Notes: a model not told the origin generated them from the letters alone. 64,000 nt of DNA from Phycisphaera sp. (GCA_025916675.1 CP098402.1:2723205-2787204); one strand, 5' to 3'; shown: positions 25,408-37,802, counted from the first letter of the stretch. Made by a program: numbers and translations.

Positions 25408-26576
25408 TGGCTAACCCCCCACTCCCTGAGGCACCACTCGCCGATCTCGCGGTCTTCGTCTGGCTTGCTCTTGAGCGTGCAACCGTTGGGACTGCTGACG
25501 TCGAAGCTCATCGTTCGGGCCCGCCTCTTGAAACCGGGTGCAAACTTCAGCTCGAAAGTCACGCGGGCCACACGCGACCGCACGCCACACAACCCAACCT
25601 CTTGCAGCTTCTGGTAAGCTCGAATGATCGACAGGTCGTGATCGCGCGAATCGGCAGACAACTCGATGTATCCGCTGCGGCCACGAGTCCGAATCCGGAC
25701 TCGTCGAATCCGAGCACGCTGAACGCCATGCGCAGGATTGAACTTCAGAGGCTGGGAATCTTGGAGCAGATGATCGAGGGCGTAGGTCGGCCGCGCCACC
25801 TCGCGATACCGGATCTGCTTGTGGTACACCGTCTCACAGAAGATGCCATGCAAATCAGTGAGGAGTTGTGCTCCGCCGTGGGACCATATCTCCAACACGC
25901 CCTTCTGGGGCTCCAGACTGAACACGATCTGGAACGCCATTCGCGCATGGAGCGGTTCAGGCAGCCGTGCATCCTCGGGATAGATCAGATGGGTTTCTGC
26001 ATAGTCGTCCAGATACGCAAAGAAGTACTCGATGCCTTGACGATGCAAGTGATTGACAACACAATAGCGACCGCGGAGTTGTGTCTTACGGAAGTGTGCT
26101 GCCAATCTCTCGCCCAAGCTCTCTTTAAGGGCATCGTCAATCTTGACGGCACACGTTGGCAGACCCGTGGCCTTGTGCCAGTACTGTTGCTGGGCGAGAG
26201 CGTCGGCGTGCACAAACATCGCGACCTCTTGGAACCGCGACGGGCTCTTGAGGTACAGCCACAGGGCCTTGCTCTGGCTGGACTTCAAGCGATCGAATTG
26301 CTTTTGCTCTTCGACCGGGTGGCTCTGCACTTCCTCGATGACCGCGGTGAGGTTGTTTCGGCCTGCGATGTCATGGATCTGCCTGAGGACGACCTCGACC
26401 TCGACCCTGCGCCGGGCGGGCATCCGCTCGACCACTATGAAGAAATGTTTTGGAGTACTCACACCCAGGAGATCGGCGGAGCTCAGATCCACTTCGCTGC
26501 ACTGCTTGAGGAAGGAGCACAGCAGGTTGATGTCGCACTGGCTTACGGTTCGCTCAGGATCAAAGGCAGCCGCCAT
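25404..26576 (-). CDS. Unrecognised 390-residue protein, first gene of a two-gene unit
   Basis: No family recognised. The sequence is soluble-looking, mixed alpha/beta, with many His and Arg residues (WHKATGLPTC, GRYCVVNHLHRQGIEYFFAYLDDY, FSLEPQKGVLEIWSHGG) and no obvious P-loop, nuclease or transmembrane motif. The C-terminal third (RIRRVRIRTRGRSGYIELSADSRDHD, then VTFELKFAPGFKRRARTMSFDV) is strand-rich and basic, which could suit nucleic-acid binding. Codon choice is less GC-rich than in the phage module to its left. It is transcribed divergently from hsdM and co-translated with the 322-residue gene. Confidence 0.68.
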   Translation of the reverse strand: MAAAFDPERTVSQCDINLLCSFLKQCSEVDLSSADLLGVSTPKHFFIVVERMPARRRVEVEVVLRQIHDIAGRNNLTAVIEEVQSHPVEEQKQFDRLKSSQSKALWLYLKSPSRFQEVAMFVHADALAQQQYWHKATGLPTCAVKIDDALKESLGERLAAHFRKTQLRGRYCVVNHLHRQGIEYFFAYLDDYAETHLIYPEDARLPEPLHARMAFQIVFSLEPQKGVLEIWSHGGAQLLTDLHGIFCETVYHKQIRYREVARPTYALDHLLQDSQPLKFNPAHGVQRARIRRVRIRTRGRSGYIELSADSRDHDLSIIRAYQKLQEVGLCGVRSRVARVTFELKFAPGFKRRARTMSFDVSSPNGCTLKSKPDEDREIGEWCLREWGVSQ

Positions 26577-26892
26577 CGAGATCTCCGTGATGTCACCCGT
26601 CGCTCAAGAACACACCCCTTCGCCACTGCCATCCATCGCAGCATTCGATGATACCCCGTGAGCCAAGAGGCATTGCGCTTCGCAACATGTCGGTTGTAGA
26701 CCACCGCCAAGATCGGATGACGACTCCGCGAGCAAGGGGACCTGGCCATTACCGGCGACCCAAGGCTTGCGTCGCCCCTGTCCAATCCGCTACCCGATCT
26801 CGGGGTAAGAAGACCTCTGACCCAGCGACAAGCCGCCAATTGCTGGAAGCGGGGCCTGCCCGAAGGCCGCCACCCCGCAACAATGCCAACGC
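26577..26892. other. 316-bp divergent intergenic region, no gene seen
   Basis: Separates the minus-strand unknown pair from the plus-strand hsdM operon and must hold both promoters. No clear -10/-35 pair, tRNA, repeat or hairpin was found by eye. Short open frames across it have no coding character. Confidence 0.5.
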
Positions 26893-28578
26893 ATGAGCAC
26901 CAAACCATCCCCGAGCACCGACCTCGACTACGCCGACACCCTCTGGAAGGCCGCCGACGCCCTGCGCGGCCAGGTCGACGCGGCGGAATACAAGCACGTC
27001 GTGCTCGGCCTGCTGTTCCTGAAGTACATCAGCGACTCGTTCGAGTCGCGCCGCGACGAGCTCAGGGCCGAGCTTGAGAAGGACGGCATCAAGGGGGAGC
27101 AACTCGAAGGGCTGCTCGAAAGCCGCGACGAGTACACCGCCGAGCGGGTGTTCTGGGTGCCGCCCGAGGCCCGCTGGCCCAACCTCCAGAACCAGGCCAC
27201 GCGGGCCGACATCGCCACGCTGATCGACGACGCCATCCTCGCCGTCGAGCGCGACAACCCCGCATTGAAGAGTAAGCTCCCCCGCGACTACGCCCGCCGC
27301 GGCATCGCGCCCGAGAAGATGAAGGCCCTGATCGACCTGATCGCCGACATCGGCTTCAAGGGCGAGCGGGCCAAGGCCCGCGACACGCTCGGCCGCGTCT
27401 ACGAGTACTTCCTTGGCAAGTTCGCCCAGGCCGAGGGCAAGCTGGGCGGCGAGTTCTACACGCCGCGGTGCGTAGTGCGGCTGCTGGTCGAGATGCTCGA
27501 GCCGTATAGCGGCCGGGTGTACGACCCGTGCTGCGGCTCGGGCGGCATGTTCGTGCAGTCCGAGCGCTTCGTCGAGGTCCACGGCGACCGCGACGACATC
27601 TCGATCTACGGGCAGGAGAGCAACCCCACGACGTGGCGGCTGGCCCACATGAACCTGGCCATCCACGGCATCGAGGCCAACCTGGGCAAGCAACCCAGCG
27701 ACACGTTCCTGCGCAACGCCCACCCGGACCTCAAGGCCGACTACATCCTGGCCAACCCGCCATTCAATGTTTCCGATTGGTCGGGCCAGTTGCTAGAGGG
27801 CGACGCCCGCTGGCAGTACGGCACGCCGCCCAAGGGCAACGCCAACTACGCGTGGATCCAGCACTTCATCCACCACATGGCCCCGCCCAACGGCAAGGGC
27901 GGCGGCGTGGCCGGCTTCGTCATGGCCAACGGCTCGCTCTCCAGCAACAGCGGCGGCGAGGGCGAGATCCGGCGGAACATCGTCGAGGCCGACCTGGTCG
28001 ACGCCATCGTGGCGCTGCCGGCGCAGCTCTTCTACACCACGGGCATCCCGGTGTGCCTGTGGTTCCTGACGCGGGACAAGACGGGCAAGAACCTGCCGAA
28101 TGGCGGGCGGGATCGCACGGGCGAGACGCTGTTCATCGACGCCCGCAAGCTGGGCGCGATGCAGACGCGCACCCTTCGAGTCCTCACCGGCGGCGACGAG
28201 GGCGAGACGATGCTGGCCGACGGCCTGGGCGACCCCAACCACGACAGCGACCTGGGCCGCATCGCCTACACCTTCCGCCAATGGCGCGGCGAGCCGGCGC
28301 CCAAGTGGTGGAAGGCCAAGACGCACGGCGAATGGAAGTATGCCGACATCCCCGGCTTCTGCAAGAAAGCCACCATCCCCGACATCGACGAGCACGGCTC
28401 CGTGCTCACGCCGGGGCGGTACGTGGGGGCCGAAGAGCAGGAGGAGGACAGCGAGCCGTTCGAGGTGAAGTACCCGCGGCTGGTGGCGGAGCTTGAGGCG
28501 TGCTTTGCGGAGGGGGAGCGGTTGACGGGGGTGATCCGAGAACGGCTTACGCACGTCGGCGCCTCGAAAGAGACCTAG
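26893..28578 (+). CDS. hsdM: Type I restriction-modification DNA methyltransferase subunit
   Basis: 561 residues. The N-terminal helical HsdM_N domain ([30 protein letters not shown]) is followed by the N6-adenine methyltransferase core: SAM motif DPCCGSGG at residues 211-218 and catalytic NPPF at 288-291. It modifies adenines in the bipartite target set by HsdS and is required for both modification and cleavage complexes. It opens a five-gene operon: hsdM, a cyclase-like gene, hsdS, an Abi_C gene, hsdR. The gene is strongly GC-rich, in contrast to the genes inserted after it. Confidence 0.93.
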   Translation: MSTKPSPSTDLDYADTLWKAADALRGQVDAAEYKHVVLGLLFLKYISDSFESRRDELRAELEKDGIKGEQLEGLLESRDEYTAERVFWVPPEARWPNLQNQATRADIATLIDDAILAVERDNPALKSKLPRDYARRGIAPEKMKALIDLIADIGFKGERAKARDTLGRVYEYFLGKFAQAEGKLGGEFYTPRCVVRLLVEMLEPYSGRVYDPCCGSGGMFVQSERFVEVHGDRDDISIYGQESNPTTWRLAHMNLAIHGIEANLGKQPSDTFLRNAHPDLKADYILANPPFNVSDWSGQLLEGDARWQYGTPPKGNANYAWIQHFIHHMAPPNGKGGGVAGFVMANGSLSSNSGGEGEIRRNIVEADLVDAIVALPAQLFYTTGIPVCLWFLTRDKTGKNLPNGGRDRTGETLFIDARKLGAMQTRTLRVLTGGDEGETMLADGLGDPNHDSDLGRIAYTFRQWRGEPAPKWWKAKTHGEWKYADIPGFCKKATIPDIDEHGSVLTPGRYVGAEEQEEDSEPFEVKYPRLVAELEACFAEGERLTGVIRERLTHVGASKET

Positions 28579-28581
28579 CCA

Positions 28582-29508
28582 ATGGAGTCTAACACTACAC
28601 CTAACATTCCCGCGACGCCATTGCACACAGTCGAGGTGTGTGATCACATCGTCTGCCTGCTCGACCTATTAGGTCAAAAACACCATCTCACGGATTGGTC
28701 CGTTATGCCTTTGGATGACGTCCTCACAGACTCCATGAAGGACGCTATCTACAAAACGGCAGACATCATCTGGCACTATCGGCACCAGCTCACTCACTAT
28801 GCGAACGAGTTCAACAAGCCTACGATTCCGAAAGAACTAATCTCGACACTGCCGGTAGAACAGCAGGATTTCTATTACCGCGTCCGCGACACGAGGCTGC
28901 GCACCCAGCAATTCTCGGATACATTTCTTGTATACGCCCCGCTGCAAACCTCTAAACGTGAACGCACTGTGCTTCCCGTATTTGGAGTGTTGTTTGGCTG
29001 TTGCCTGACAATGCTGCAATCTTTAGCCAGTGGCATCCCAGTCCGAGGAGGTATCGACGTAGGTGTTGGCATTGAGCTAAGCGAGTCCAATTTTTATGGC
29101 CCGAGTCTAGCGACAGCCCACTATCTTGAGAACAAGATTGCGAGGTATCCACGTATTGTTGTCTGCGAGAATGCTGTTTCTATGCTGGACGCCATTATCG
29201 ACGGCACAAGCCACTTCATTGGTCAGGATGAACTGCTGAACGAAATAAGTCGACGGGCTGCGGAGGATTGCCGCGCCCTGCTCACCCAGGATGACGATGA
29301 AGAATGGATCATCGACTACCTTGGACCTCATGTGTCTGAAGTGTTCAAACGTCTTCCGATCGAACCGCTGGAGATGAACACTCTTCGCATGTCCGCACAC
29401 GCCTTTGCTCAAAAGGAACTAGCCCGCTTTCAACAACTTGCCGACGAGACCCATGCCGCGCGGTACTCTAGGTTATGTGCATACTTCGTCAGACGAGGGT
29501 TGGAATGA
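28582..29508 (+). CDS. Class III nucleotidyl-cyclase-like domain protein inside the type I R-M operon
   Basis: 308 residues, 3 bp after hsdM and overlapping hsdS (ATGA). The pattern fits a divergent class III adenylate/guanylate-cyclase-like fold: a first strand with IVCLLDLLGQKHHL (Asp28, first metal-binding position), RTQQFSDTFLVY (Asp113, second metal-binding position), VRGGIDVGVGIE (155-164), NFYGPSLATAHYLENKIARYP (170-190) and RIVVC. The last part matches the VyGpxlxxAxxLE segment of cyclase domains. The C-terminal ~90 residues are helical without a known domain. It could make a cyclic nucleotide as an alarm signal, as Pycsar cyclases do, or be a catalytically silent sensor. No typical Pycsar effector adjoins it, but an Abi_C gene lies two genes downstream. 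The gene is distinctly more AT-rich than hsdM. Confidence 0.62.
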   Translation: MESNTTPNIPATPLHTVEVCDHIVCLLDLLGQKHHLTDWSVMPLDDVLTDSMKDAIYKTADIIWHYRHQLTHYANEFNKPTIPKELISTLPVEQQDFYYRVRDTRLRTQQFSDTFLVYAPLQTSKRERTVLPVFGVLFGCCLTMLQSLASGIPVRGGIDVGVGIELSESNFYGPSLATAHYLENKIARYPRIVVCENAVSMLDAIIDGTSHFIGQDELLNEISRRAAEDCRALLTQDDDEEWIIDYLGPHVSEVFKRLPIEPLEMNTLRMSAHAFAQKELARFQQLADETHAARYSRLCAYFVRRGLE

Positions 29509-30833
29509 CCACGGGAGAGTGGACAATACGGCGCCTCGGGGACTTGGTCTCAATCAAACACGGGTGGCCGTTCAAGAGCGAGTACTTTTCCGACGAGCTC
29601 ACTGGACGACCGATCGTTGTTGCGGTCGGCAATTTCAGATACGACGGCGGATTCAGATTTGGAGAGACTGCGATAAAGGAGTACCGGGGAGCGTATCCGG
29701 ATGAGTACAGACTCGAAGCCGGCGACATTGTCCTGATCATGACCTGTCAAACACAAGGCGGAGAGATCCTTGGAGTACCGGCGACGATACCTGACGACGG
29801 CAATATATACCTGCACAATCAGCGTCTGGGCAAAGTAGCGGTCAAAGAGCCGGGGCTCATCGATAGACGATTCCTCTTTCATGTTTTCAAGTCCTACACC
29901 TTTAATGCTGAACTGTGTGCGACTGCGTCCGGTTCAAAGATTCTCCACACAGCCCCAACTCGCATCGAGGCGTTTGAGTTCGCGTGCCCTCGGCTAGACG
30001 AGCAGGTCGCCATCGCTAGCGTGCTTGAGGCACTGGACGACAAGATCGAGCAGAACCGGCGAACGGCGCTGGCGCTCGAGCGGCTGGCGCGGGCGATCTT
30101 CCGGGCGTGGTTTGTGGACTTCGAGCCCGTGAAAGCCAAGGCCGCCGGCGCCGCCTCATTCCCCTCCATGCCCCAGCCCGCCTTCGACGCCCTGCCGACC
30201 CGCCTGGTCGATTCGGCCATCGGGCCGGTGCCGGAGGGGTGGGAGTTGAAGTCGTTGGCCGAGGCGTGCCAGATCGTGAGTGGCGGCACGCCCAAGCGGT
30301 CCGTGGCATCGTACTGGGGTGGCGAGGTACCTTGGTATTCCGTCAAGGATGCACCAGCCGAAGGTCAACCGTGGGTCATCCATACTGGCGAATCAATCAC
30401 GGACGACGGAGTCGCAAATAGCACCGTGAGAATCGTCCCGAAGGGCGCGACAATCATCTCGGCCCGCGGAACCGTTGGCCGTCTCGCGATGGCCGGGCGG
30501 AGTATGGCATTCAACCAATCGTGCTATGGGCTGCTTCCACCCGACGGCAAAAGCTTCGGCTACATCTACTTGTTGCTGCAAACCGCTGTAGACCGCCTGC
30601 AACAACGCACGCATGGCTCTGTGTTTGAGACGGTAACTCGGTCCACTTTCGAGGGTATCGATGTCGTGGCGCCGGAGCCCTCGGTACTATTGTCCTTCGG
30701 CCAAGTGGTCACGCCCCTCTTGGAGCTCTTACACGCTCTGGAAGTTGAGTCATCGAAGCTTGCGGACATGCGAGACTATTTGCTGCCCAGACTTCTGACT
30801 GGGCAAGTGAGAGTCGGAGAGTCGCATGGCTGA
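29505..30833 (+). CDS. hsdS: Type I restriction-modification specificity subunit
   Basis: The start at 29505 overlaps the previous stop (ATGA) and begins MTTGEWTIRRLGDLVSIKHG; a frame start 30 bp earlier would add ten unlikely residues. The product has 442 residues with the usual HsdS plan: TRD1 (~1-165), the central conserved helix (LDEQVAIASVLEALDDKIEQNRRTALALERLARAIFRAWFVDFEPVKAK), TRD2 starting GWELKSLAEACQIVSGGTP, and the C-terminal helix ending DMRDYLLPRLLTGQVRV. The two TRDs read the two halves of the bipartite DNA target. Base composition switches inside the gene: TRD segments are AT-richer, the central conserved segment is GC-rich. Confidence 0.92.
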   Translation: MTTGEWTIRRLGDLVSIKHGWPFKSEYFSDELTGRPIVVAVGNFRYDGGFRFGETAIKEYRGAYPDEYRLEAGDIVLIMTCQTQGGEILGVPATIPDDGNIYLHNQRLGKVAVKEPGLIDRRFLFHVFKSYTFNAELCATASGSKILHTAPTRIEAFEFACPRLDEQVAIASVLEALDDKIEQNRRTALALERLARAIFRAWFVDFEPVKAKAAGAASFPSMPQPAFDALPTRLVDSAIGPVPEGWELKSLAEACQIVSGGTPKRSVASYWGGEVPWYSVKDAPAEGQPWVIHTGESITDDGVANSTVRIVPKGATIISARGTVGRLAMAGRSMAFNQSCYGLLPPDGKSFGYIYLLLQTAVDRLQQRTHGSVFETVTRSTFEGIDVVAPEPSVLLSFGQVVTPLLELLHALEVESSKLADMRDYLLPRLLTGQVRVGESHG

Positions 30834-31550
30834 TCGATTAACCGCACAGTCATTTCAGATGCATGGAGCACGACATGCTTTCGCCGATGGTCCATTCGTC
30901 GAGCCGATCGAACAACAGCTAGCTGCAATTGAGCAATCCATCGTCAGCGTGCCGGACTTCGCCTTCGATTTGTCAAAGACACTCGTAGAGTCTGTGTGCA
31001 AGACAATTCTCGCTGACATCGGTCAGCCGGCCGACCCTAATTGGGATTGCCCACGCTTACTCAAGGAGACAACCAACCGACTCTCACTGCTCCCTGCCGA
31101 GTATCCAAACCCGGCAAAGCCCAGGGAGTCGATTGAGAAGACTCTACGAGGCCTGCTACAAACCATCCAGGGGCTTTGCGAGCTTCGGAACAACTTTGGT
31201 ATGGCCTCGCACGGCCGCGACGGCCACGGCAGGCGACTCGACTTGCGGCAAGCTACTTTGGCGGCGCAAGCCGCCGATACGATCGCTGCTTTTATTTATC
31301 GAATGCACAGGGATAGCGCTTCGCGGTCGCCTGGAGCAAGAGTTTACTATGAGGATCATTCGGAGTTCAACACGTGGCTAGATGAAGAGAATGAGCTCAT
31401 CGACATCGGAACGGTCACACTACAGCCGAGTAGGGTTCTGTTCCATATGGACGTTGAAGCATACAAAACTGCGGTGAACGACTACTTGGCGGACAAGCAA
31501 GGAACTGGCGAAAAAGGCCAGTCCTCAACCAACAGCACCGAGGATGCTCC

Positions 31551-31554
<4 letters not shown>
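30826..31554 (+). CDS. Abortive-infection family protein with Abi_C-type domain
   Basis: 242 residues, overlapping the end of hsdS by 8 bp and the hsdR start by 4 bp. The key signature is LCELRNNFGMASHGRDGHGRR at residues ~117-137, followed by a helix (LRQATLAAQAADTIAAFIYRM). This matches the abortive-infection C-terminal domain (RN..G..HG, then an Ala-rich helix). The first ~110 residues are helical (FDLSKTLVESVCKTILADIG). The tail is Ser/Thr/Asp-rich. Family knowledge: Abi_C proteins accompany phage-defence genes; the biochemical activity is unclear, and RN..H motifs recall HEPN-type RNases (inference). The gene is AT-richer than hsdR. Confidence 0.78.
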
Positions 31555-34637
<3,083 letters not shown>

Positions 34638-34643
34638 TCGCTG

Positions 34644-35090
34644 CTACGTCGAACTCGTAGTTAGGCATTTTCTCCACATCGCTCTCTGACGTGACCAGTC
34701 CGTCACCTGAGTGATCGCCCTCGTGTGTCGCTCGGTGACCGGATCCCGTCCCTCCGCCACGACCGGCAGAAACAGGACCTCTTCCTGGATATCAGGCGCT
34801 AGGTGCAGCAGATTCATGATCTGCGTCATCCGCGGTTGCGTAACTCGAGCGAGATGGGCCAGCTCGGTCAGGTTGTCGACTACACCGTCGCGGAGAAGAC
34901 CGTCATAGCGGATCGCAAGGGCCATGAGGCGTGACACCCGCGGCACTCGGCCAACCGGGGCGTCTGGGGCCCCGCCACTGGCCAGAGGGGTACTCCCCGG
35001 ATCATGATCTGGCTCAAGCGATGAGCCGACGACGGCCCGCTTGCGGTGCCCCTTGACGGCGAAGTGGATCTGGCGGGTCACCGTGGTCAT
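34644..35090 (-). CDS. Recombinase-associated HTH/ParB-like DNA-binding protein
   Basis: 148 residues from the ATG at 35090, overlapping the recombinase stop (ATGA). A basic N-terminus (QIHFAVKGHRKRAVVG) and a Pro/Gly linker precede RVSRLMALAIRYDGLLRDGVVDNLTELAHLARVTQPRMTQIMNLLHLAP, a clear helix-turn-helix. Proteins of this build commonly follow large serine recombinases and DUF2924 genes in bacterial islands. Possible role: transcriptional control or a directionality partner of the recombinase (inference). It converges with hsdR, with six bases between stops. Confidence 0.75.
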   Translation of the reverse strand: MTTVTRQIHFAVKGHRKRAVVGSSLEPDHDPGSTPLASGGAPDAPVGRVPRVSRLMALAIRYDGLLRDGVVDNLTELAHLARVTQPRMTQIMNLLHLAPDIQEEVLFLPVVAEGRDPVTERHTRAITQVTDWSRQRAMWRKCLTTSST

Positions 35091-36673
35091 GCCGCGTCTC
35101 CGAGTATGCGGTCGATGAGGGCACGGATGCTCGTTGGGCGGAACGTTACCGAGACGCTCTGGGCCTCGGCGTCGTACTCCACCACGCTGATCAGCAGTCG
35201 CAGCAGCCGGGCCTGCTCGCGAGGGATCAGATTCTGCCAAAGTAGTTCGAAGTCGGCGAATGCCGCCGATGCCTCCTCCGGGCCGATGCTCTCTCGCCCG
35301 AGCTCGGCGAGCCGCTCTTCGACCGCGGGCAATCGGTTCTGGGCATCGCTCAGACGCTCGTGGAGTTCTGCAATGCGTGCGGAGACCTCCGTGGTGGCGG
35401 CGCCGTCGGAGGCCAGCCGTCGAAGCTCGCGATCGTGCTGGGAGAGCTCCCGTCTCAGCCCATCACGTTCGGCTTTGGCCGCTTCAATGTCAGCCCCCAC
35501 CGCGGTTTGGGCATCGGCCAGCACTCGCACAAGCAGATCCCGGTCGTTGGCTAACCCACGGATCTCGTCGATGACGACCCGCTCGATTTCTGCTGCCGGC
35601 AATGTCCCGGAAGGACATGAGCCCGCCCCACGCTTCATGGCCCGAACGCAGCGGTAGTAGCGGTACGACTTTCCGTTGCGGCCGCCGGTAAAGGTGTGGG
35701 ACATCGAGTGATCGCAGCACTTGCACCGAAGCAGGCCTCGGAGCAGCGCACCATACTTGTTGCGCACCTCGACCCCTCCGGTTCGGCCGTTGTGCTTCAG
35801 CAAGGCCTGAACCCGATCGAACACCTCGCGGTCGATGATGGGCTCGTGCTCGCCGTCGTACACATCCCCCTTGTGGCAAATCTTGCCAACGAACACGGGG
35901 TTGGTCAGCAGTACATACAACGTGGCCTTGTCGAAGGGTCGGCCGCCGAGGTGTTTGCCTTTCTTTGTGATGCGTCGCTTGTTGGGCCACTGGCGATGGG
36001 CGAGCTCGCTGGCCACCGTGAGCAAAGACTCCTTGGCCAAGTACAACTTGAAGATCTCGCGGACTCTGGCCGCCTCCTTTGCGTTGATCACTAGCCGCGG
36101 GCTTGGACCGGACCGATCGACGTCGTAGCCCAGAACCGGCACGCCACCCGCCCACTTACCCCTGCGCTTCTGGGCCGCGATCTTGTCGCGGATGCGCTCT
36201 CCGATGATCTCACGCTCGAACTGGGCGAAGGACAGCAGGATGTTCAGCGTCAGTCGTCCCATCGAGCTGGTGGTGTTGAACTGCTGCGTCACCGAAACGA
36301 ACGAGACGCCATTGCGATCAAACGTTTCCACGATCCGGCTGAAGTCCATGAGAGATCGGCTTAGGCGATCGACCTTGTACACCACGACACAATCGATCTT
36401 GCCCGCTTCCACATCTCGGAGAAGCCGGTCGAGCGCCGGCCGCTCCATGCTGCCACCAGAGAATCCGCCATCGTCGTAGCGGTCGGGCAGACACGTCCAG
36501 CCCTCGGCCTTCTGGCTGGCAACGAACGCCTCGGCGCTCTCCCGCTGGGCGTCGAGCGAGTTGAATTCCTGGTCTAACCCCTCCTCGCTGCTCTTTCGGG
36601 TGTAGATGGCGCATCGCACCCCTGGCCTTGGCTTGCCAGCCCCCGCGTCGCTCTTCTGACGAGAAGTTCTCAT
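35087..36673 (-). CDS. Large serine recombinase/integrase
   Basis: 528 residues. The resolvase catalytic domain begins CAIYTRKSSEEGLDQEFNSL, with the probable nucleophile Ser28, then DRYDDGGFSGGSMERPALDRLL and VVYKVDRLSRSLMDFS. The recombinase domain (GGVPVLGYDVD...) is followed by a zinc beta-ribbon (CKCCDHSMSHTF ... YRCVRAMKRGAGSCPSG) and a long coiled coil (~390-460, KAERDGLRRELSQHDRELRRL). All conserved parts are intact. It would integrate and, with a partner, excise the element. Its stop and start overlap both flanking genes, making a tight operon. Confidence 0.9.
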   Translation of the reverse strand: MRTSRQKSDAGAGKPRPGVRCAIYTRKSSEEGLDQEFNSLDAQRESAEAFVASQKAEGWTCLPDRYDDGGFSGGSMERPALDRLLRDVEAGKIDCVVVYKVDRLSRSLMDFSRIVETFDRNGVSFVSVTQQFNTTSSMGRLTLNILLSFAQFEREIIGERIRDKIAAQKRRGKWAGGVPVLGYDVDRSGPSPRLVINAKEAARVREIFKLYLAKESLLTVASELAHRQWPNKRRITKKGKHLGGRPFDKATLYVLLTNPVFVGKICHKGDVYDGEHEPIIDREVFDRVQALLKHNGRTGGVEVRNKYGALLRGLLRCKCCDHSMSHTFTGGRNGKSYRYYRCVRAMKRGAGSCPSGTLPAAEIERVVIDEIRGLANDRDLLVRVLADAQTAVGADIEAAKAERDGLRRELSQHDRELRRLASDGAATTEVSARIAELHERLSDAQNRLPAVEERLAELGRESIGPEEASAAFADFELLWQNLIPREQARLLRLLISVVEYDAEAQSVSVTFRPTSIRALIDRILGDAA

Positions 36674-37176
36674 GGCTTGCCTCCGAGGCGGAAGAATCGG
36701 AAGCCGTTGATGTGGCTTCCAGTTACGTGCTTTGCCACGGCGGTTAGCGTGCGGAAGCGGTCGCCGTCGTACTCGAATCCCTGACCCTCGGGCAGCACCA
36801 GCACTCGGATCGTGCGGCTCTTGTACTCGCGCACGATGACTGATCCTGGCTCCGGTATCCTCGGGTCGGGATCGCTGCCGGGCCGGAAGGCACGCTCGTG
36901 CGTCACGATCGAGCCTGTCTGCGGCGGGTGGATGACGGTCTTGGGAGCCATCACTCGTACCTCGGCATCGTCGGCCAACTCGGCTGCCCGGCGCCTCGCA
37001 CGCTCGGACAGGTCGCCCTCAGCCTTGGCCTGCATGCGCCAGGCGATCTTTCGGATCAGATAGTGCCGATGCCGCGTGCGGCTCCGATAGCCGTGCAACT
37101 CCACGAATCGATCGAGTAGGTCGCCCGTTGTCATCGCATCGAGTGACGCGAGTTGTTCATCCAAAGCGGTTGCCAT
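36670..37176 (-). CDS. DUF2924 domain protein
   Basis: 168 residues with a strong AAGGAGGAG ribosome-binding site. The pattern LDAMTTGDLLDRFVELHGYRSRTRHRHYLIRKIAWRMQ, then GSVIVREYKSRTIRVLVLPEGQGFEYDGDRFRTLTAVAKHVTGSHINGFRFF, is that of DUF2924, whose C-terminus resembles an RAMA-like DNA-binding module. It is regularly encoded just upstream of large serine recombinases. A DNA-binding accessory role in integration or excision is inferred. Confidence 0.85.
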   Translation of the reverse strand: MATALDEQLASLDAMTTGDLLDRFVELHGYRSRTRHRHYLIRKIAWRMQAKAEGDLSERARRRAAELADDAEVRVMAPKTVIHPPQTGSIVTHERAFRPGSDPDPRIPEPGSVIVREYKSRTIRVLVLPEGQGFEYDGDRFRTLTAVAKHVTGSHINGFRFFRLGGKP

Positions 37177-37200
37177 CGCGGGCTCCTCCTTCAGCGCCGT

Positions 37201-37425
37201 TCAGAGACTCGGCCCTTCACCACCGGGCCGCGGAGCCACACTGAGGCCGGAATCTTCCGCAAGGTCAAGGCATGCACCGCTTGCTTCTGAACCGTTATTG
37301 AAGGAACTGGTGGTCCGCGATCGTGCGAGGCGAACCGAACGAATCAAGCCCTGCGAGAGGATGCTGGCCACCTCGTCGCGGCGCTCGTCTGTGGTCATGC
37401 TCTCTGGATTTCGCGTCCTGTCCAT
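37201..37425 (-). CDS. Small recombinase-operon protein
   Basis: 74 residues from the ATG at 37425. The segment TTDERRDEVASILSQGLIRSVR resembles the short helical proteins that head DUF2924-recombinase operons; the Ser/Gly/Pro-rich rest (LARSRTTSSFNNGSEASGAC) is disordered-looking. A longer frame reaches 37515, but that upstream part is not coding-like. No clear ribosome-binding site is seen. Function unknown. Confidence 0.55.
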   Translation of the reverse strand: MDRTRNPESMTTDERRDEVASILSQGLIRSVRLARSRTTSSFNNGSEASGACLDLAEDSGLSVAPRPGGEGPSL

Positions 37426-37802
37426 GGGGCACCCTGGGAATTGTCGGCGAAGGGGCGACCGCGTCGGCCTCCCTCTGGTGTCTATGCCAACCACCCGTGT
37501 GGTGCGCGCACACATGACCCGCGAGTCTGTGTTTTGGCTGCTATTGCGTCAGGGTGGAGACCACAAACTCAGTGGTTGTGCGCGCGTTGCAGAGACAACC
37601 ACGCGTGAACCACGACGGCGGTCTCCTTCCCGTGCCGAGAGACTCGGGCCGAGGGTTGGCTGTCGATCGAGGATCGAGGCCGACGTGGGTTATCAAGTGG
37701 GAGCAGGTGAGAGACCGCTCGGATGTCGCAACACGCGCCCGACGGCGGCAAGCGGCCCGAAGCAGCTGGCGTCTCTGACCAGCGTCCCCTGAAAACCACA
37801 AA
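37426..37802. other. Intergenic stretch at the probable right edge of the mobile element
   Basis: No gene. It contains a perfect 10-bp palindrome GTGCGCGCAC at 37502-37511 and an inverted repeat GTGGTTGT (37572-37579) / ACAACCAC (37595-37602) with a 15-bp spacer. Serine recombinases act at short imperfect inverted repeats near their own gene, so either could belong to an attachment site or promoter operator. No matching sequence was found by eye near 13.65-13.9 kb. Confidence 0.3.
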
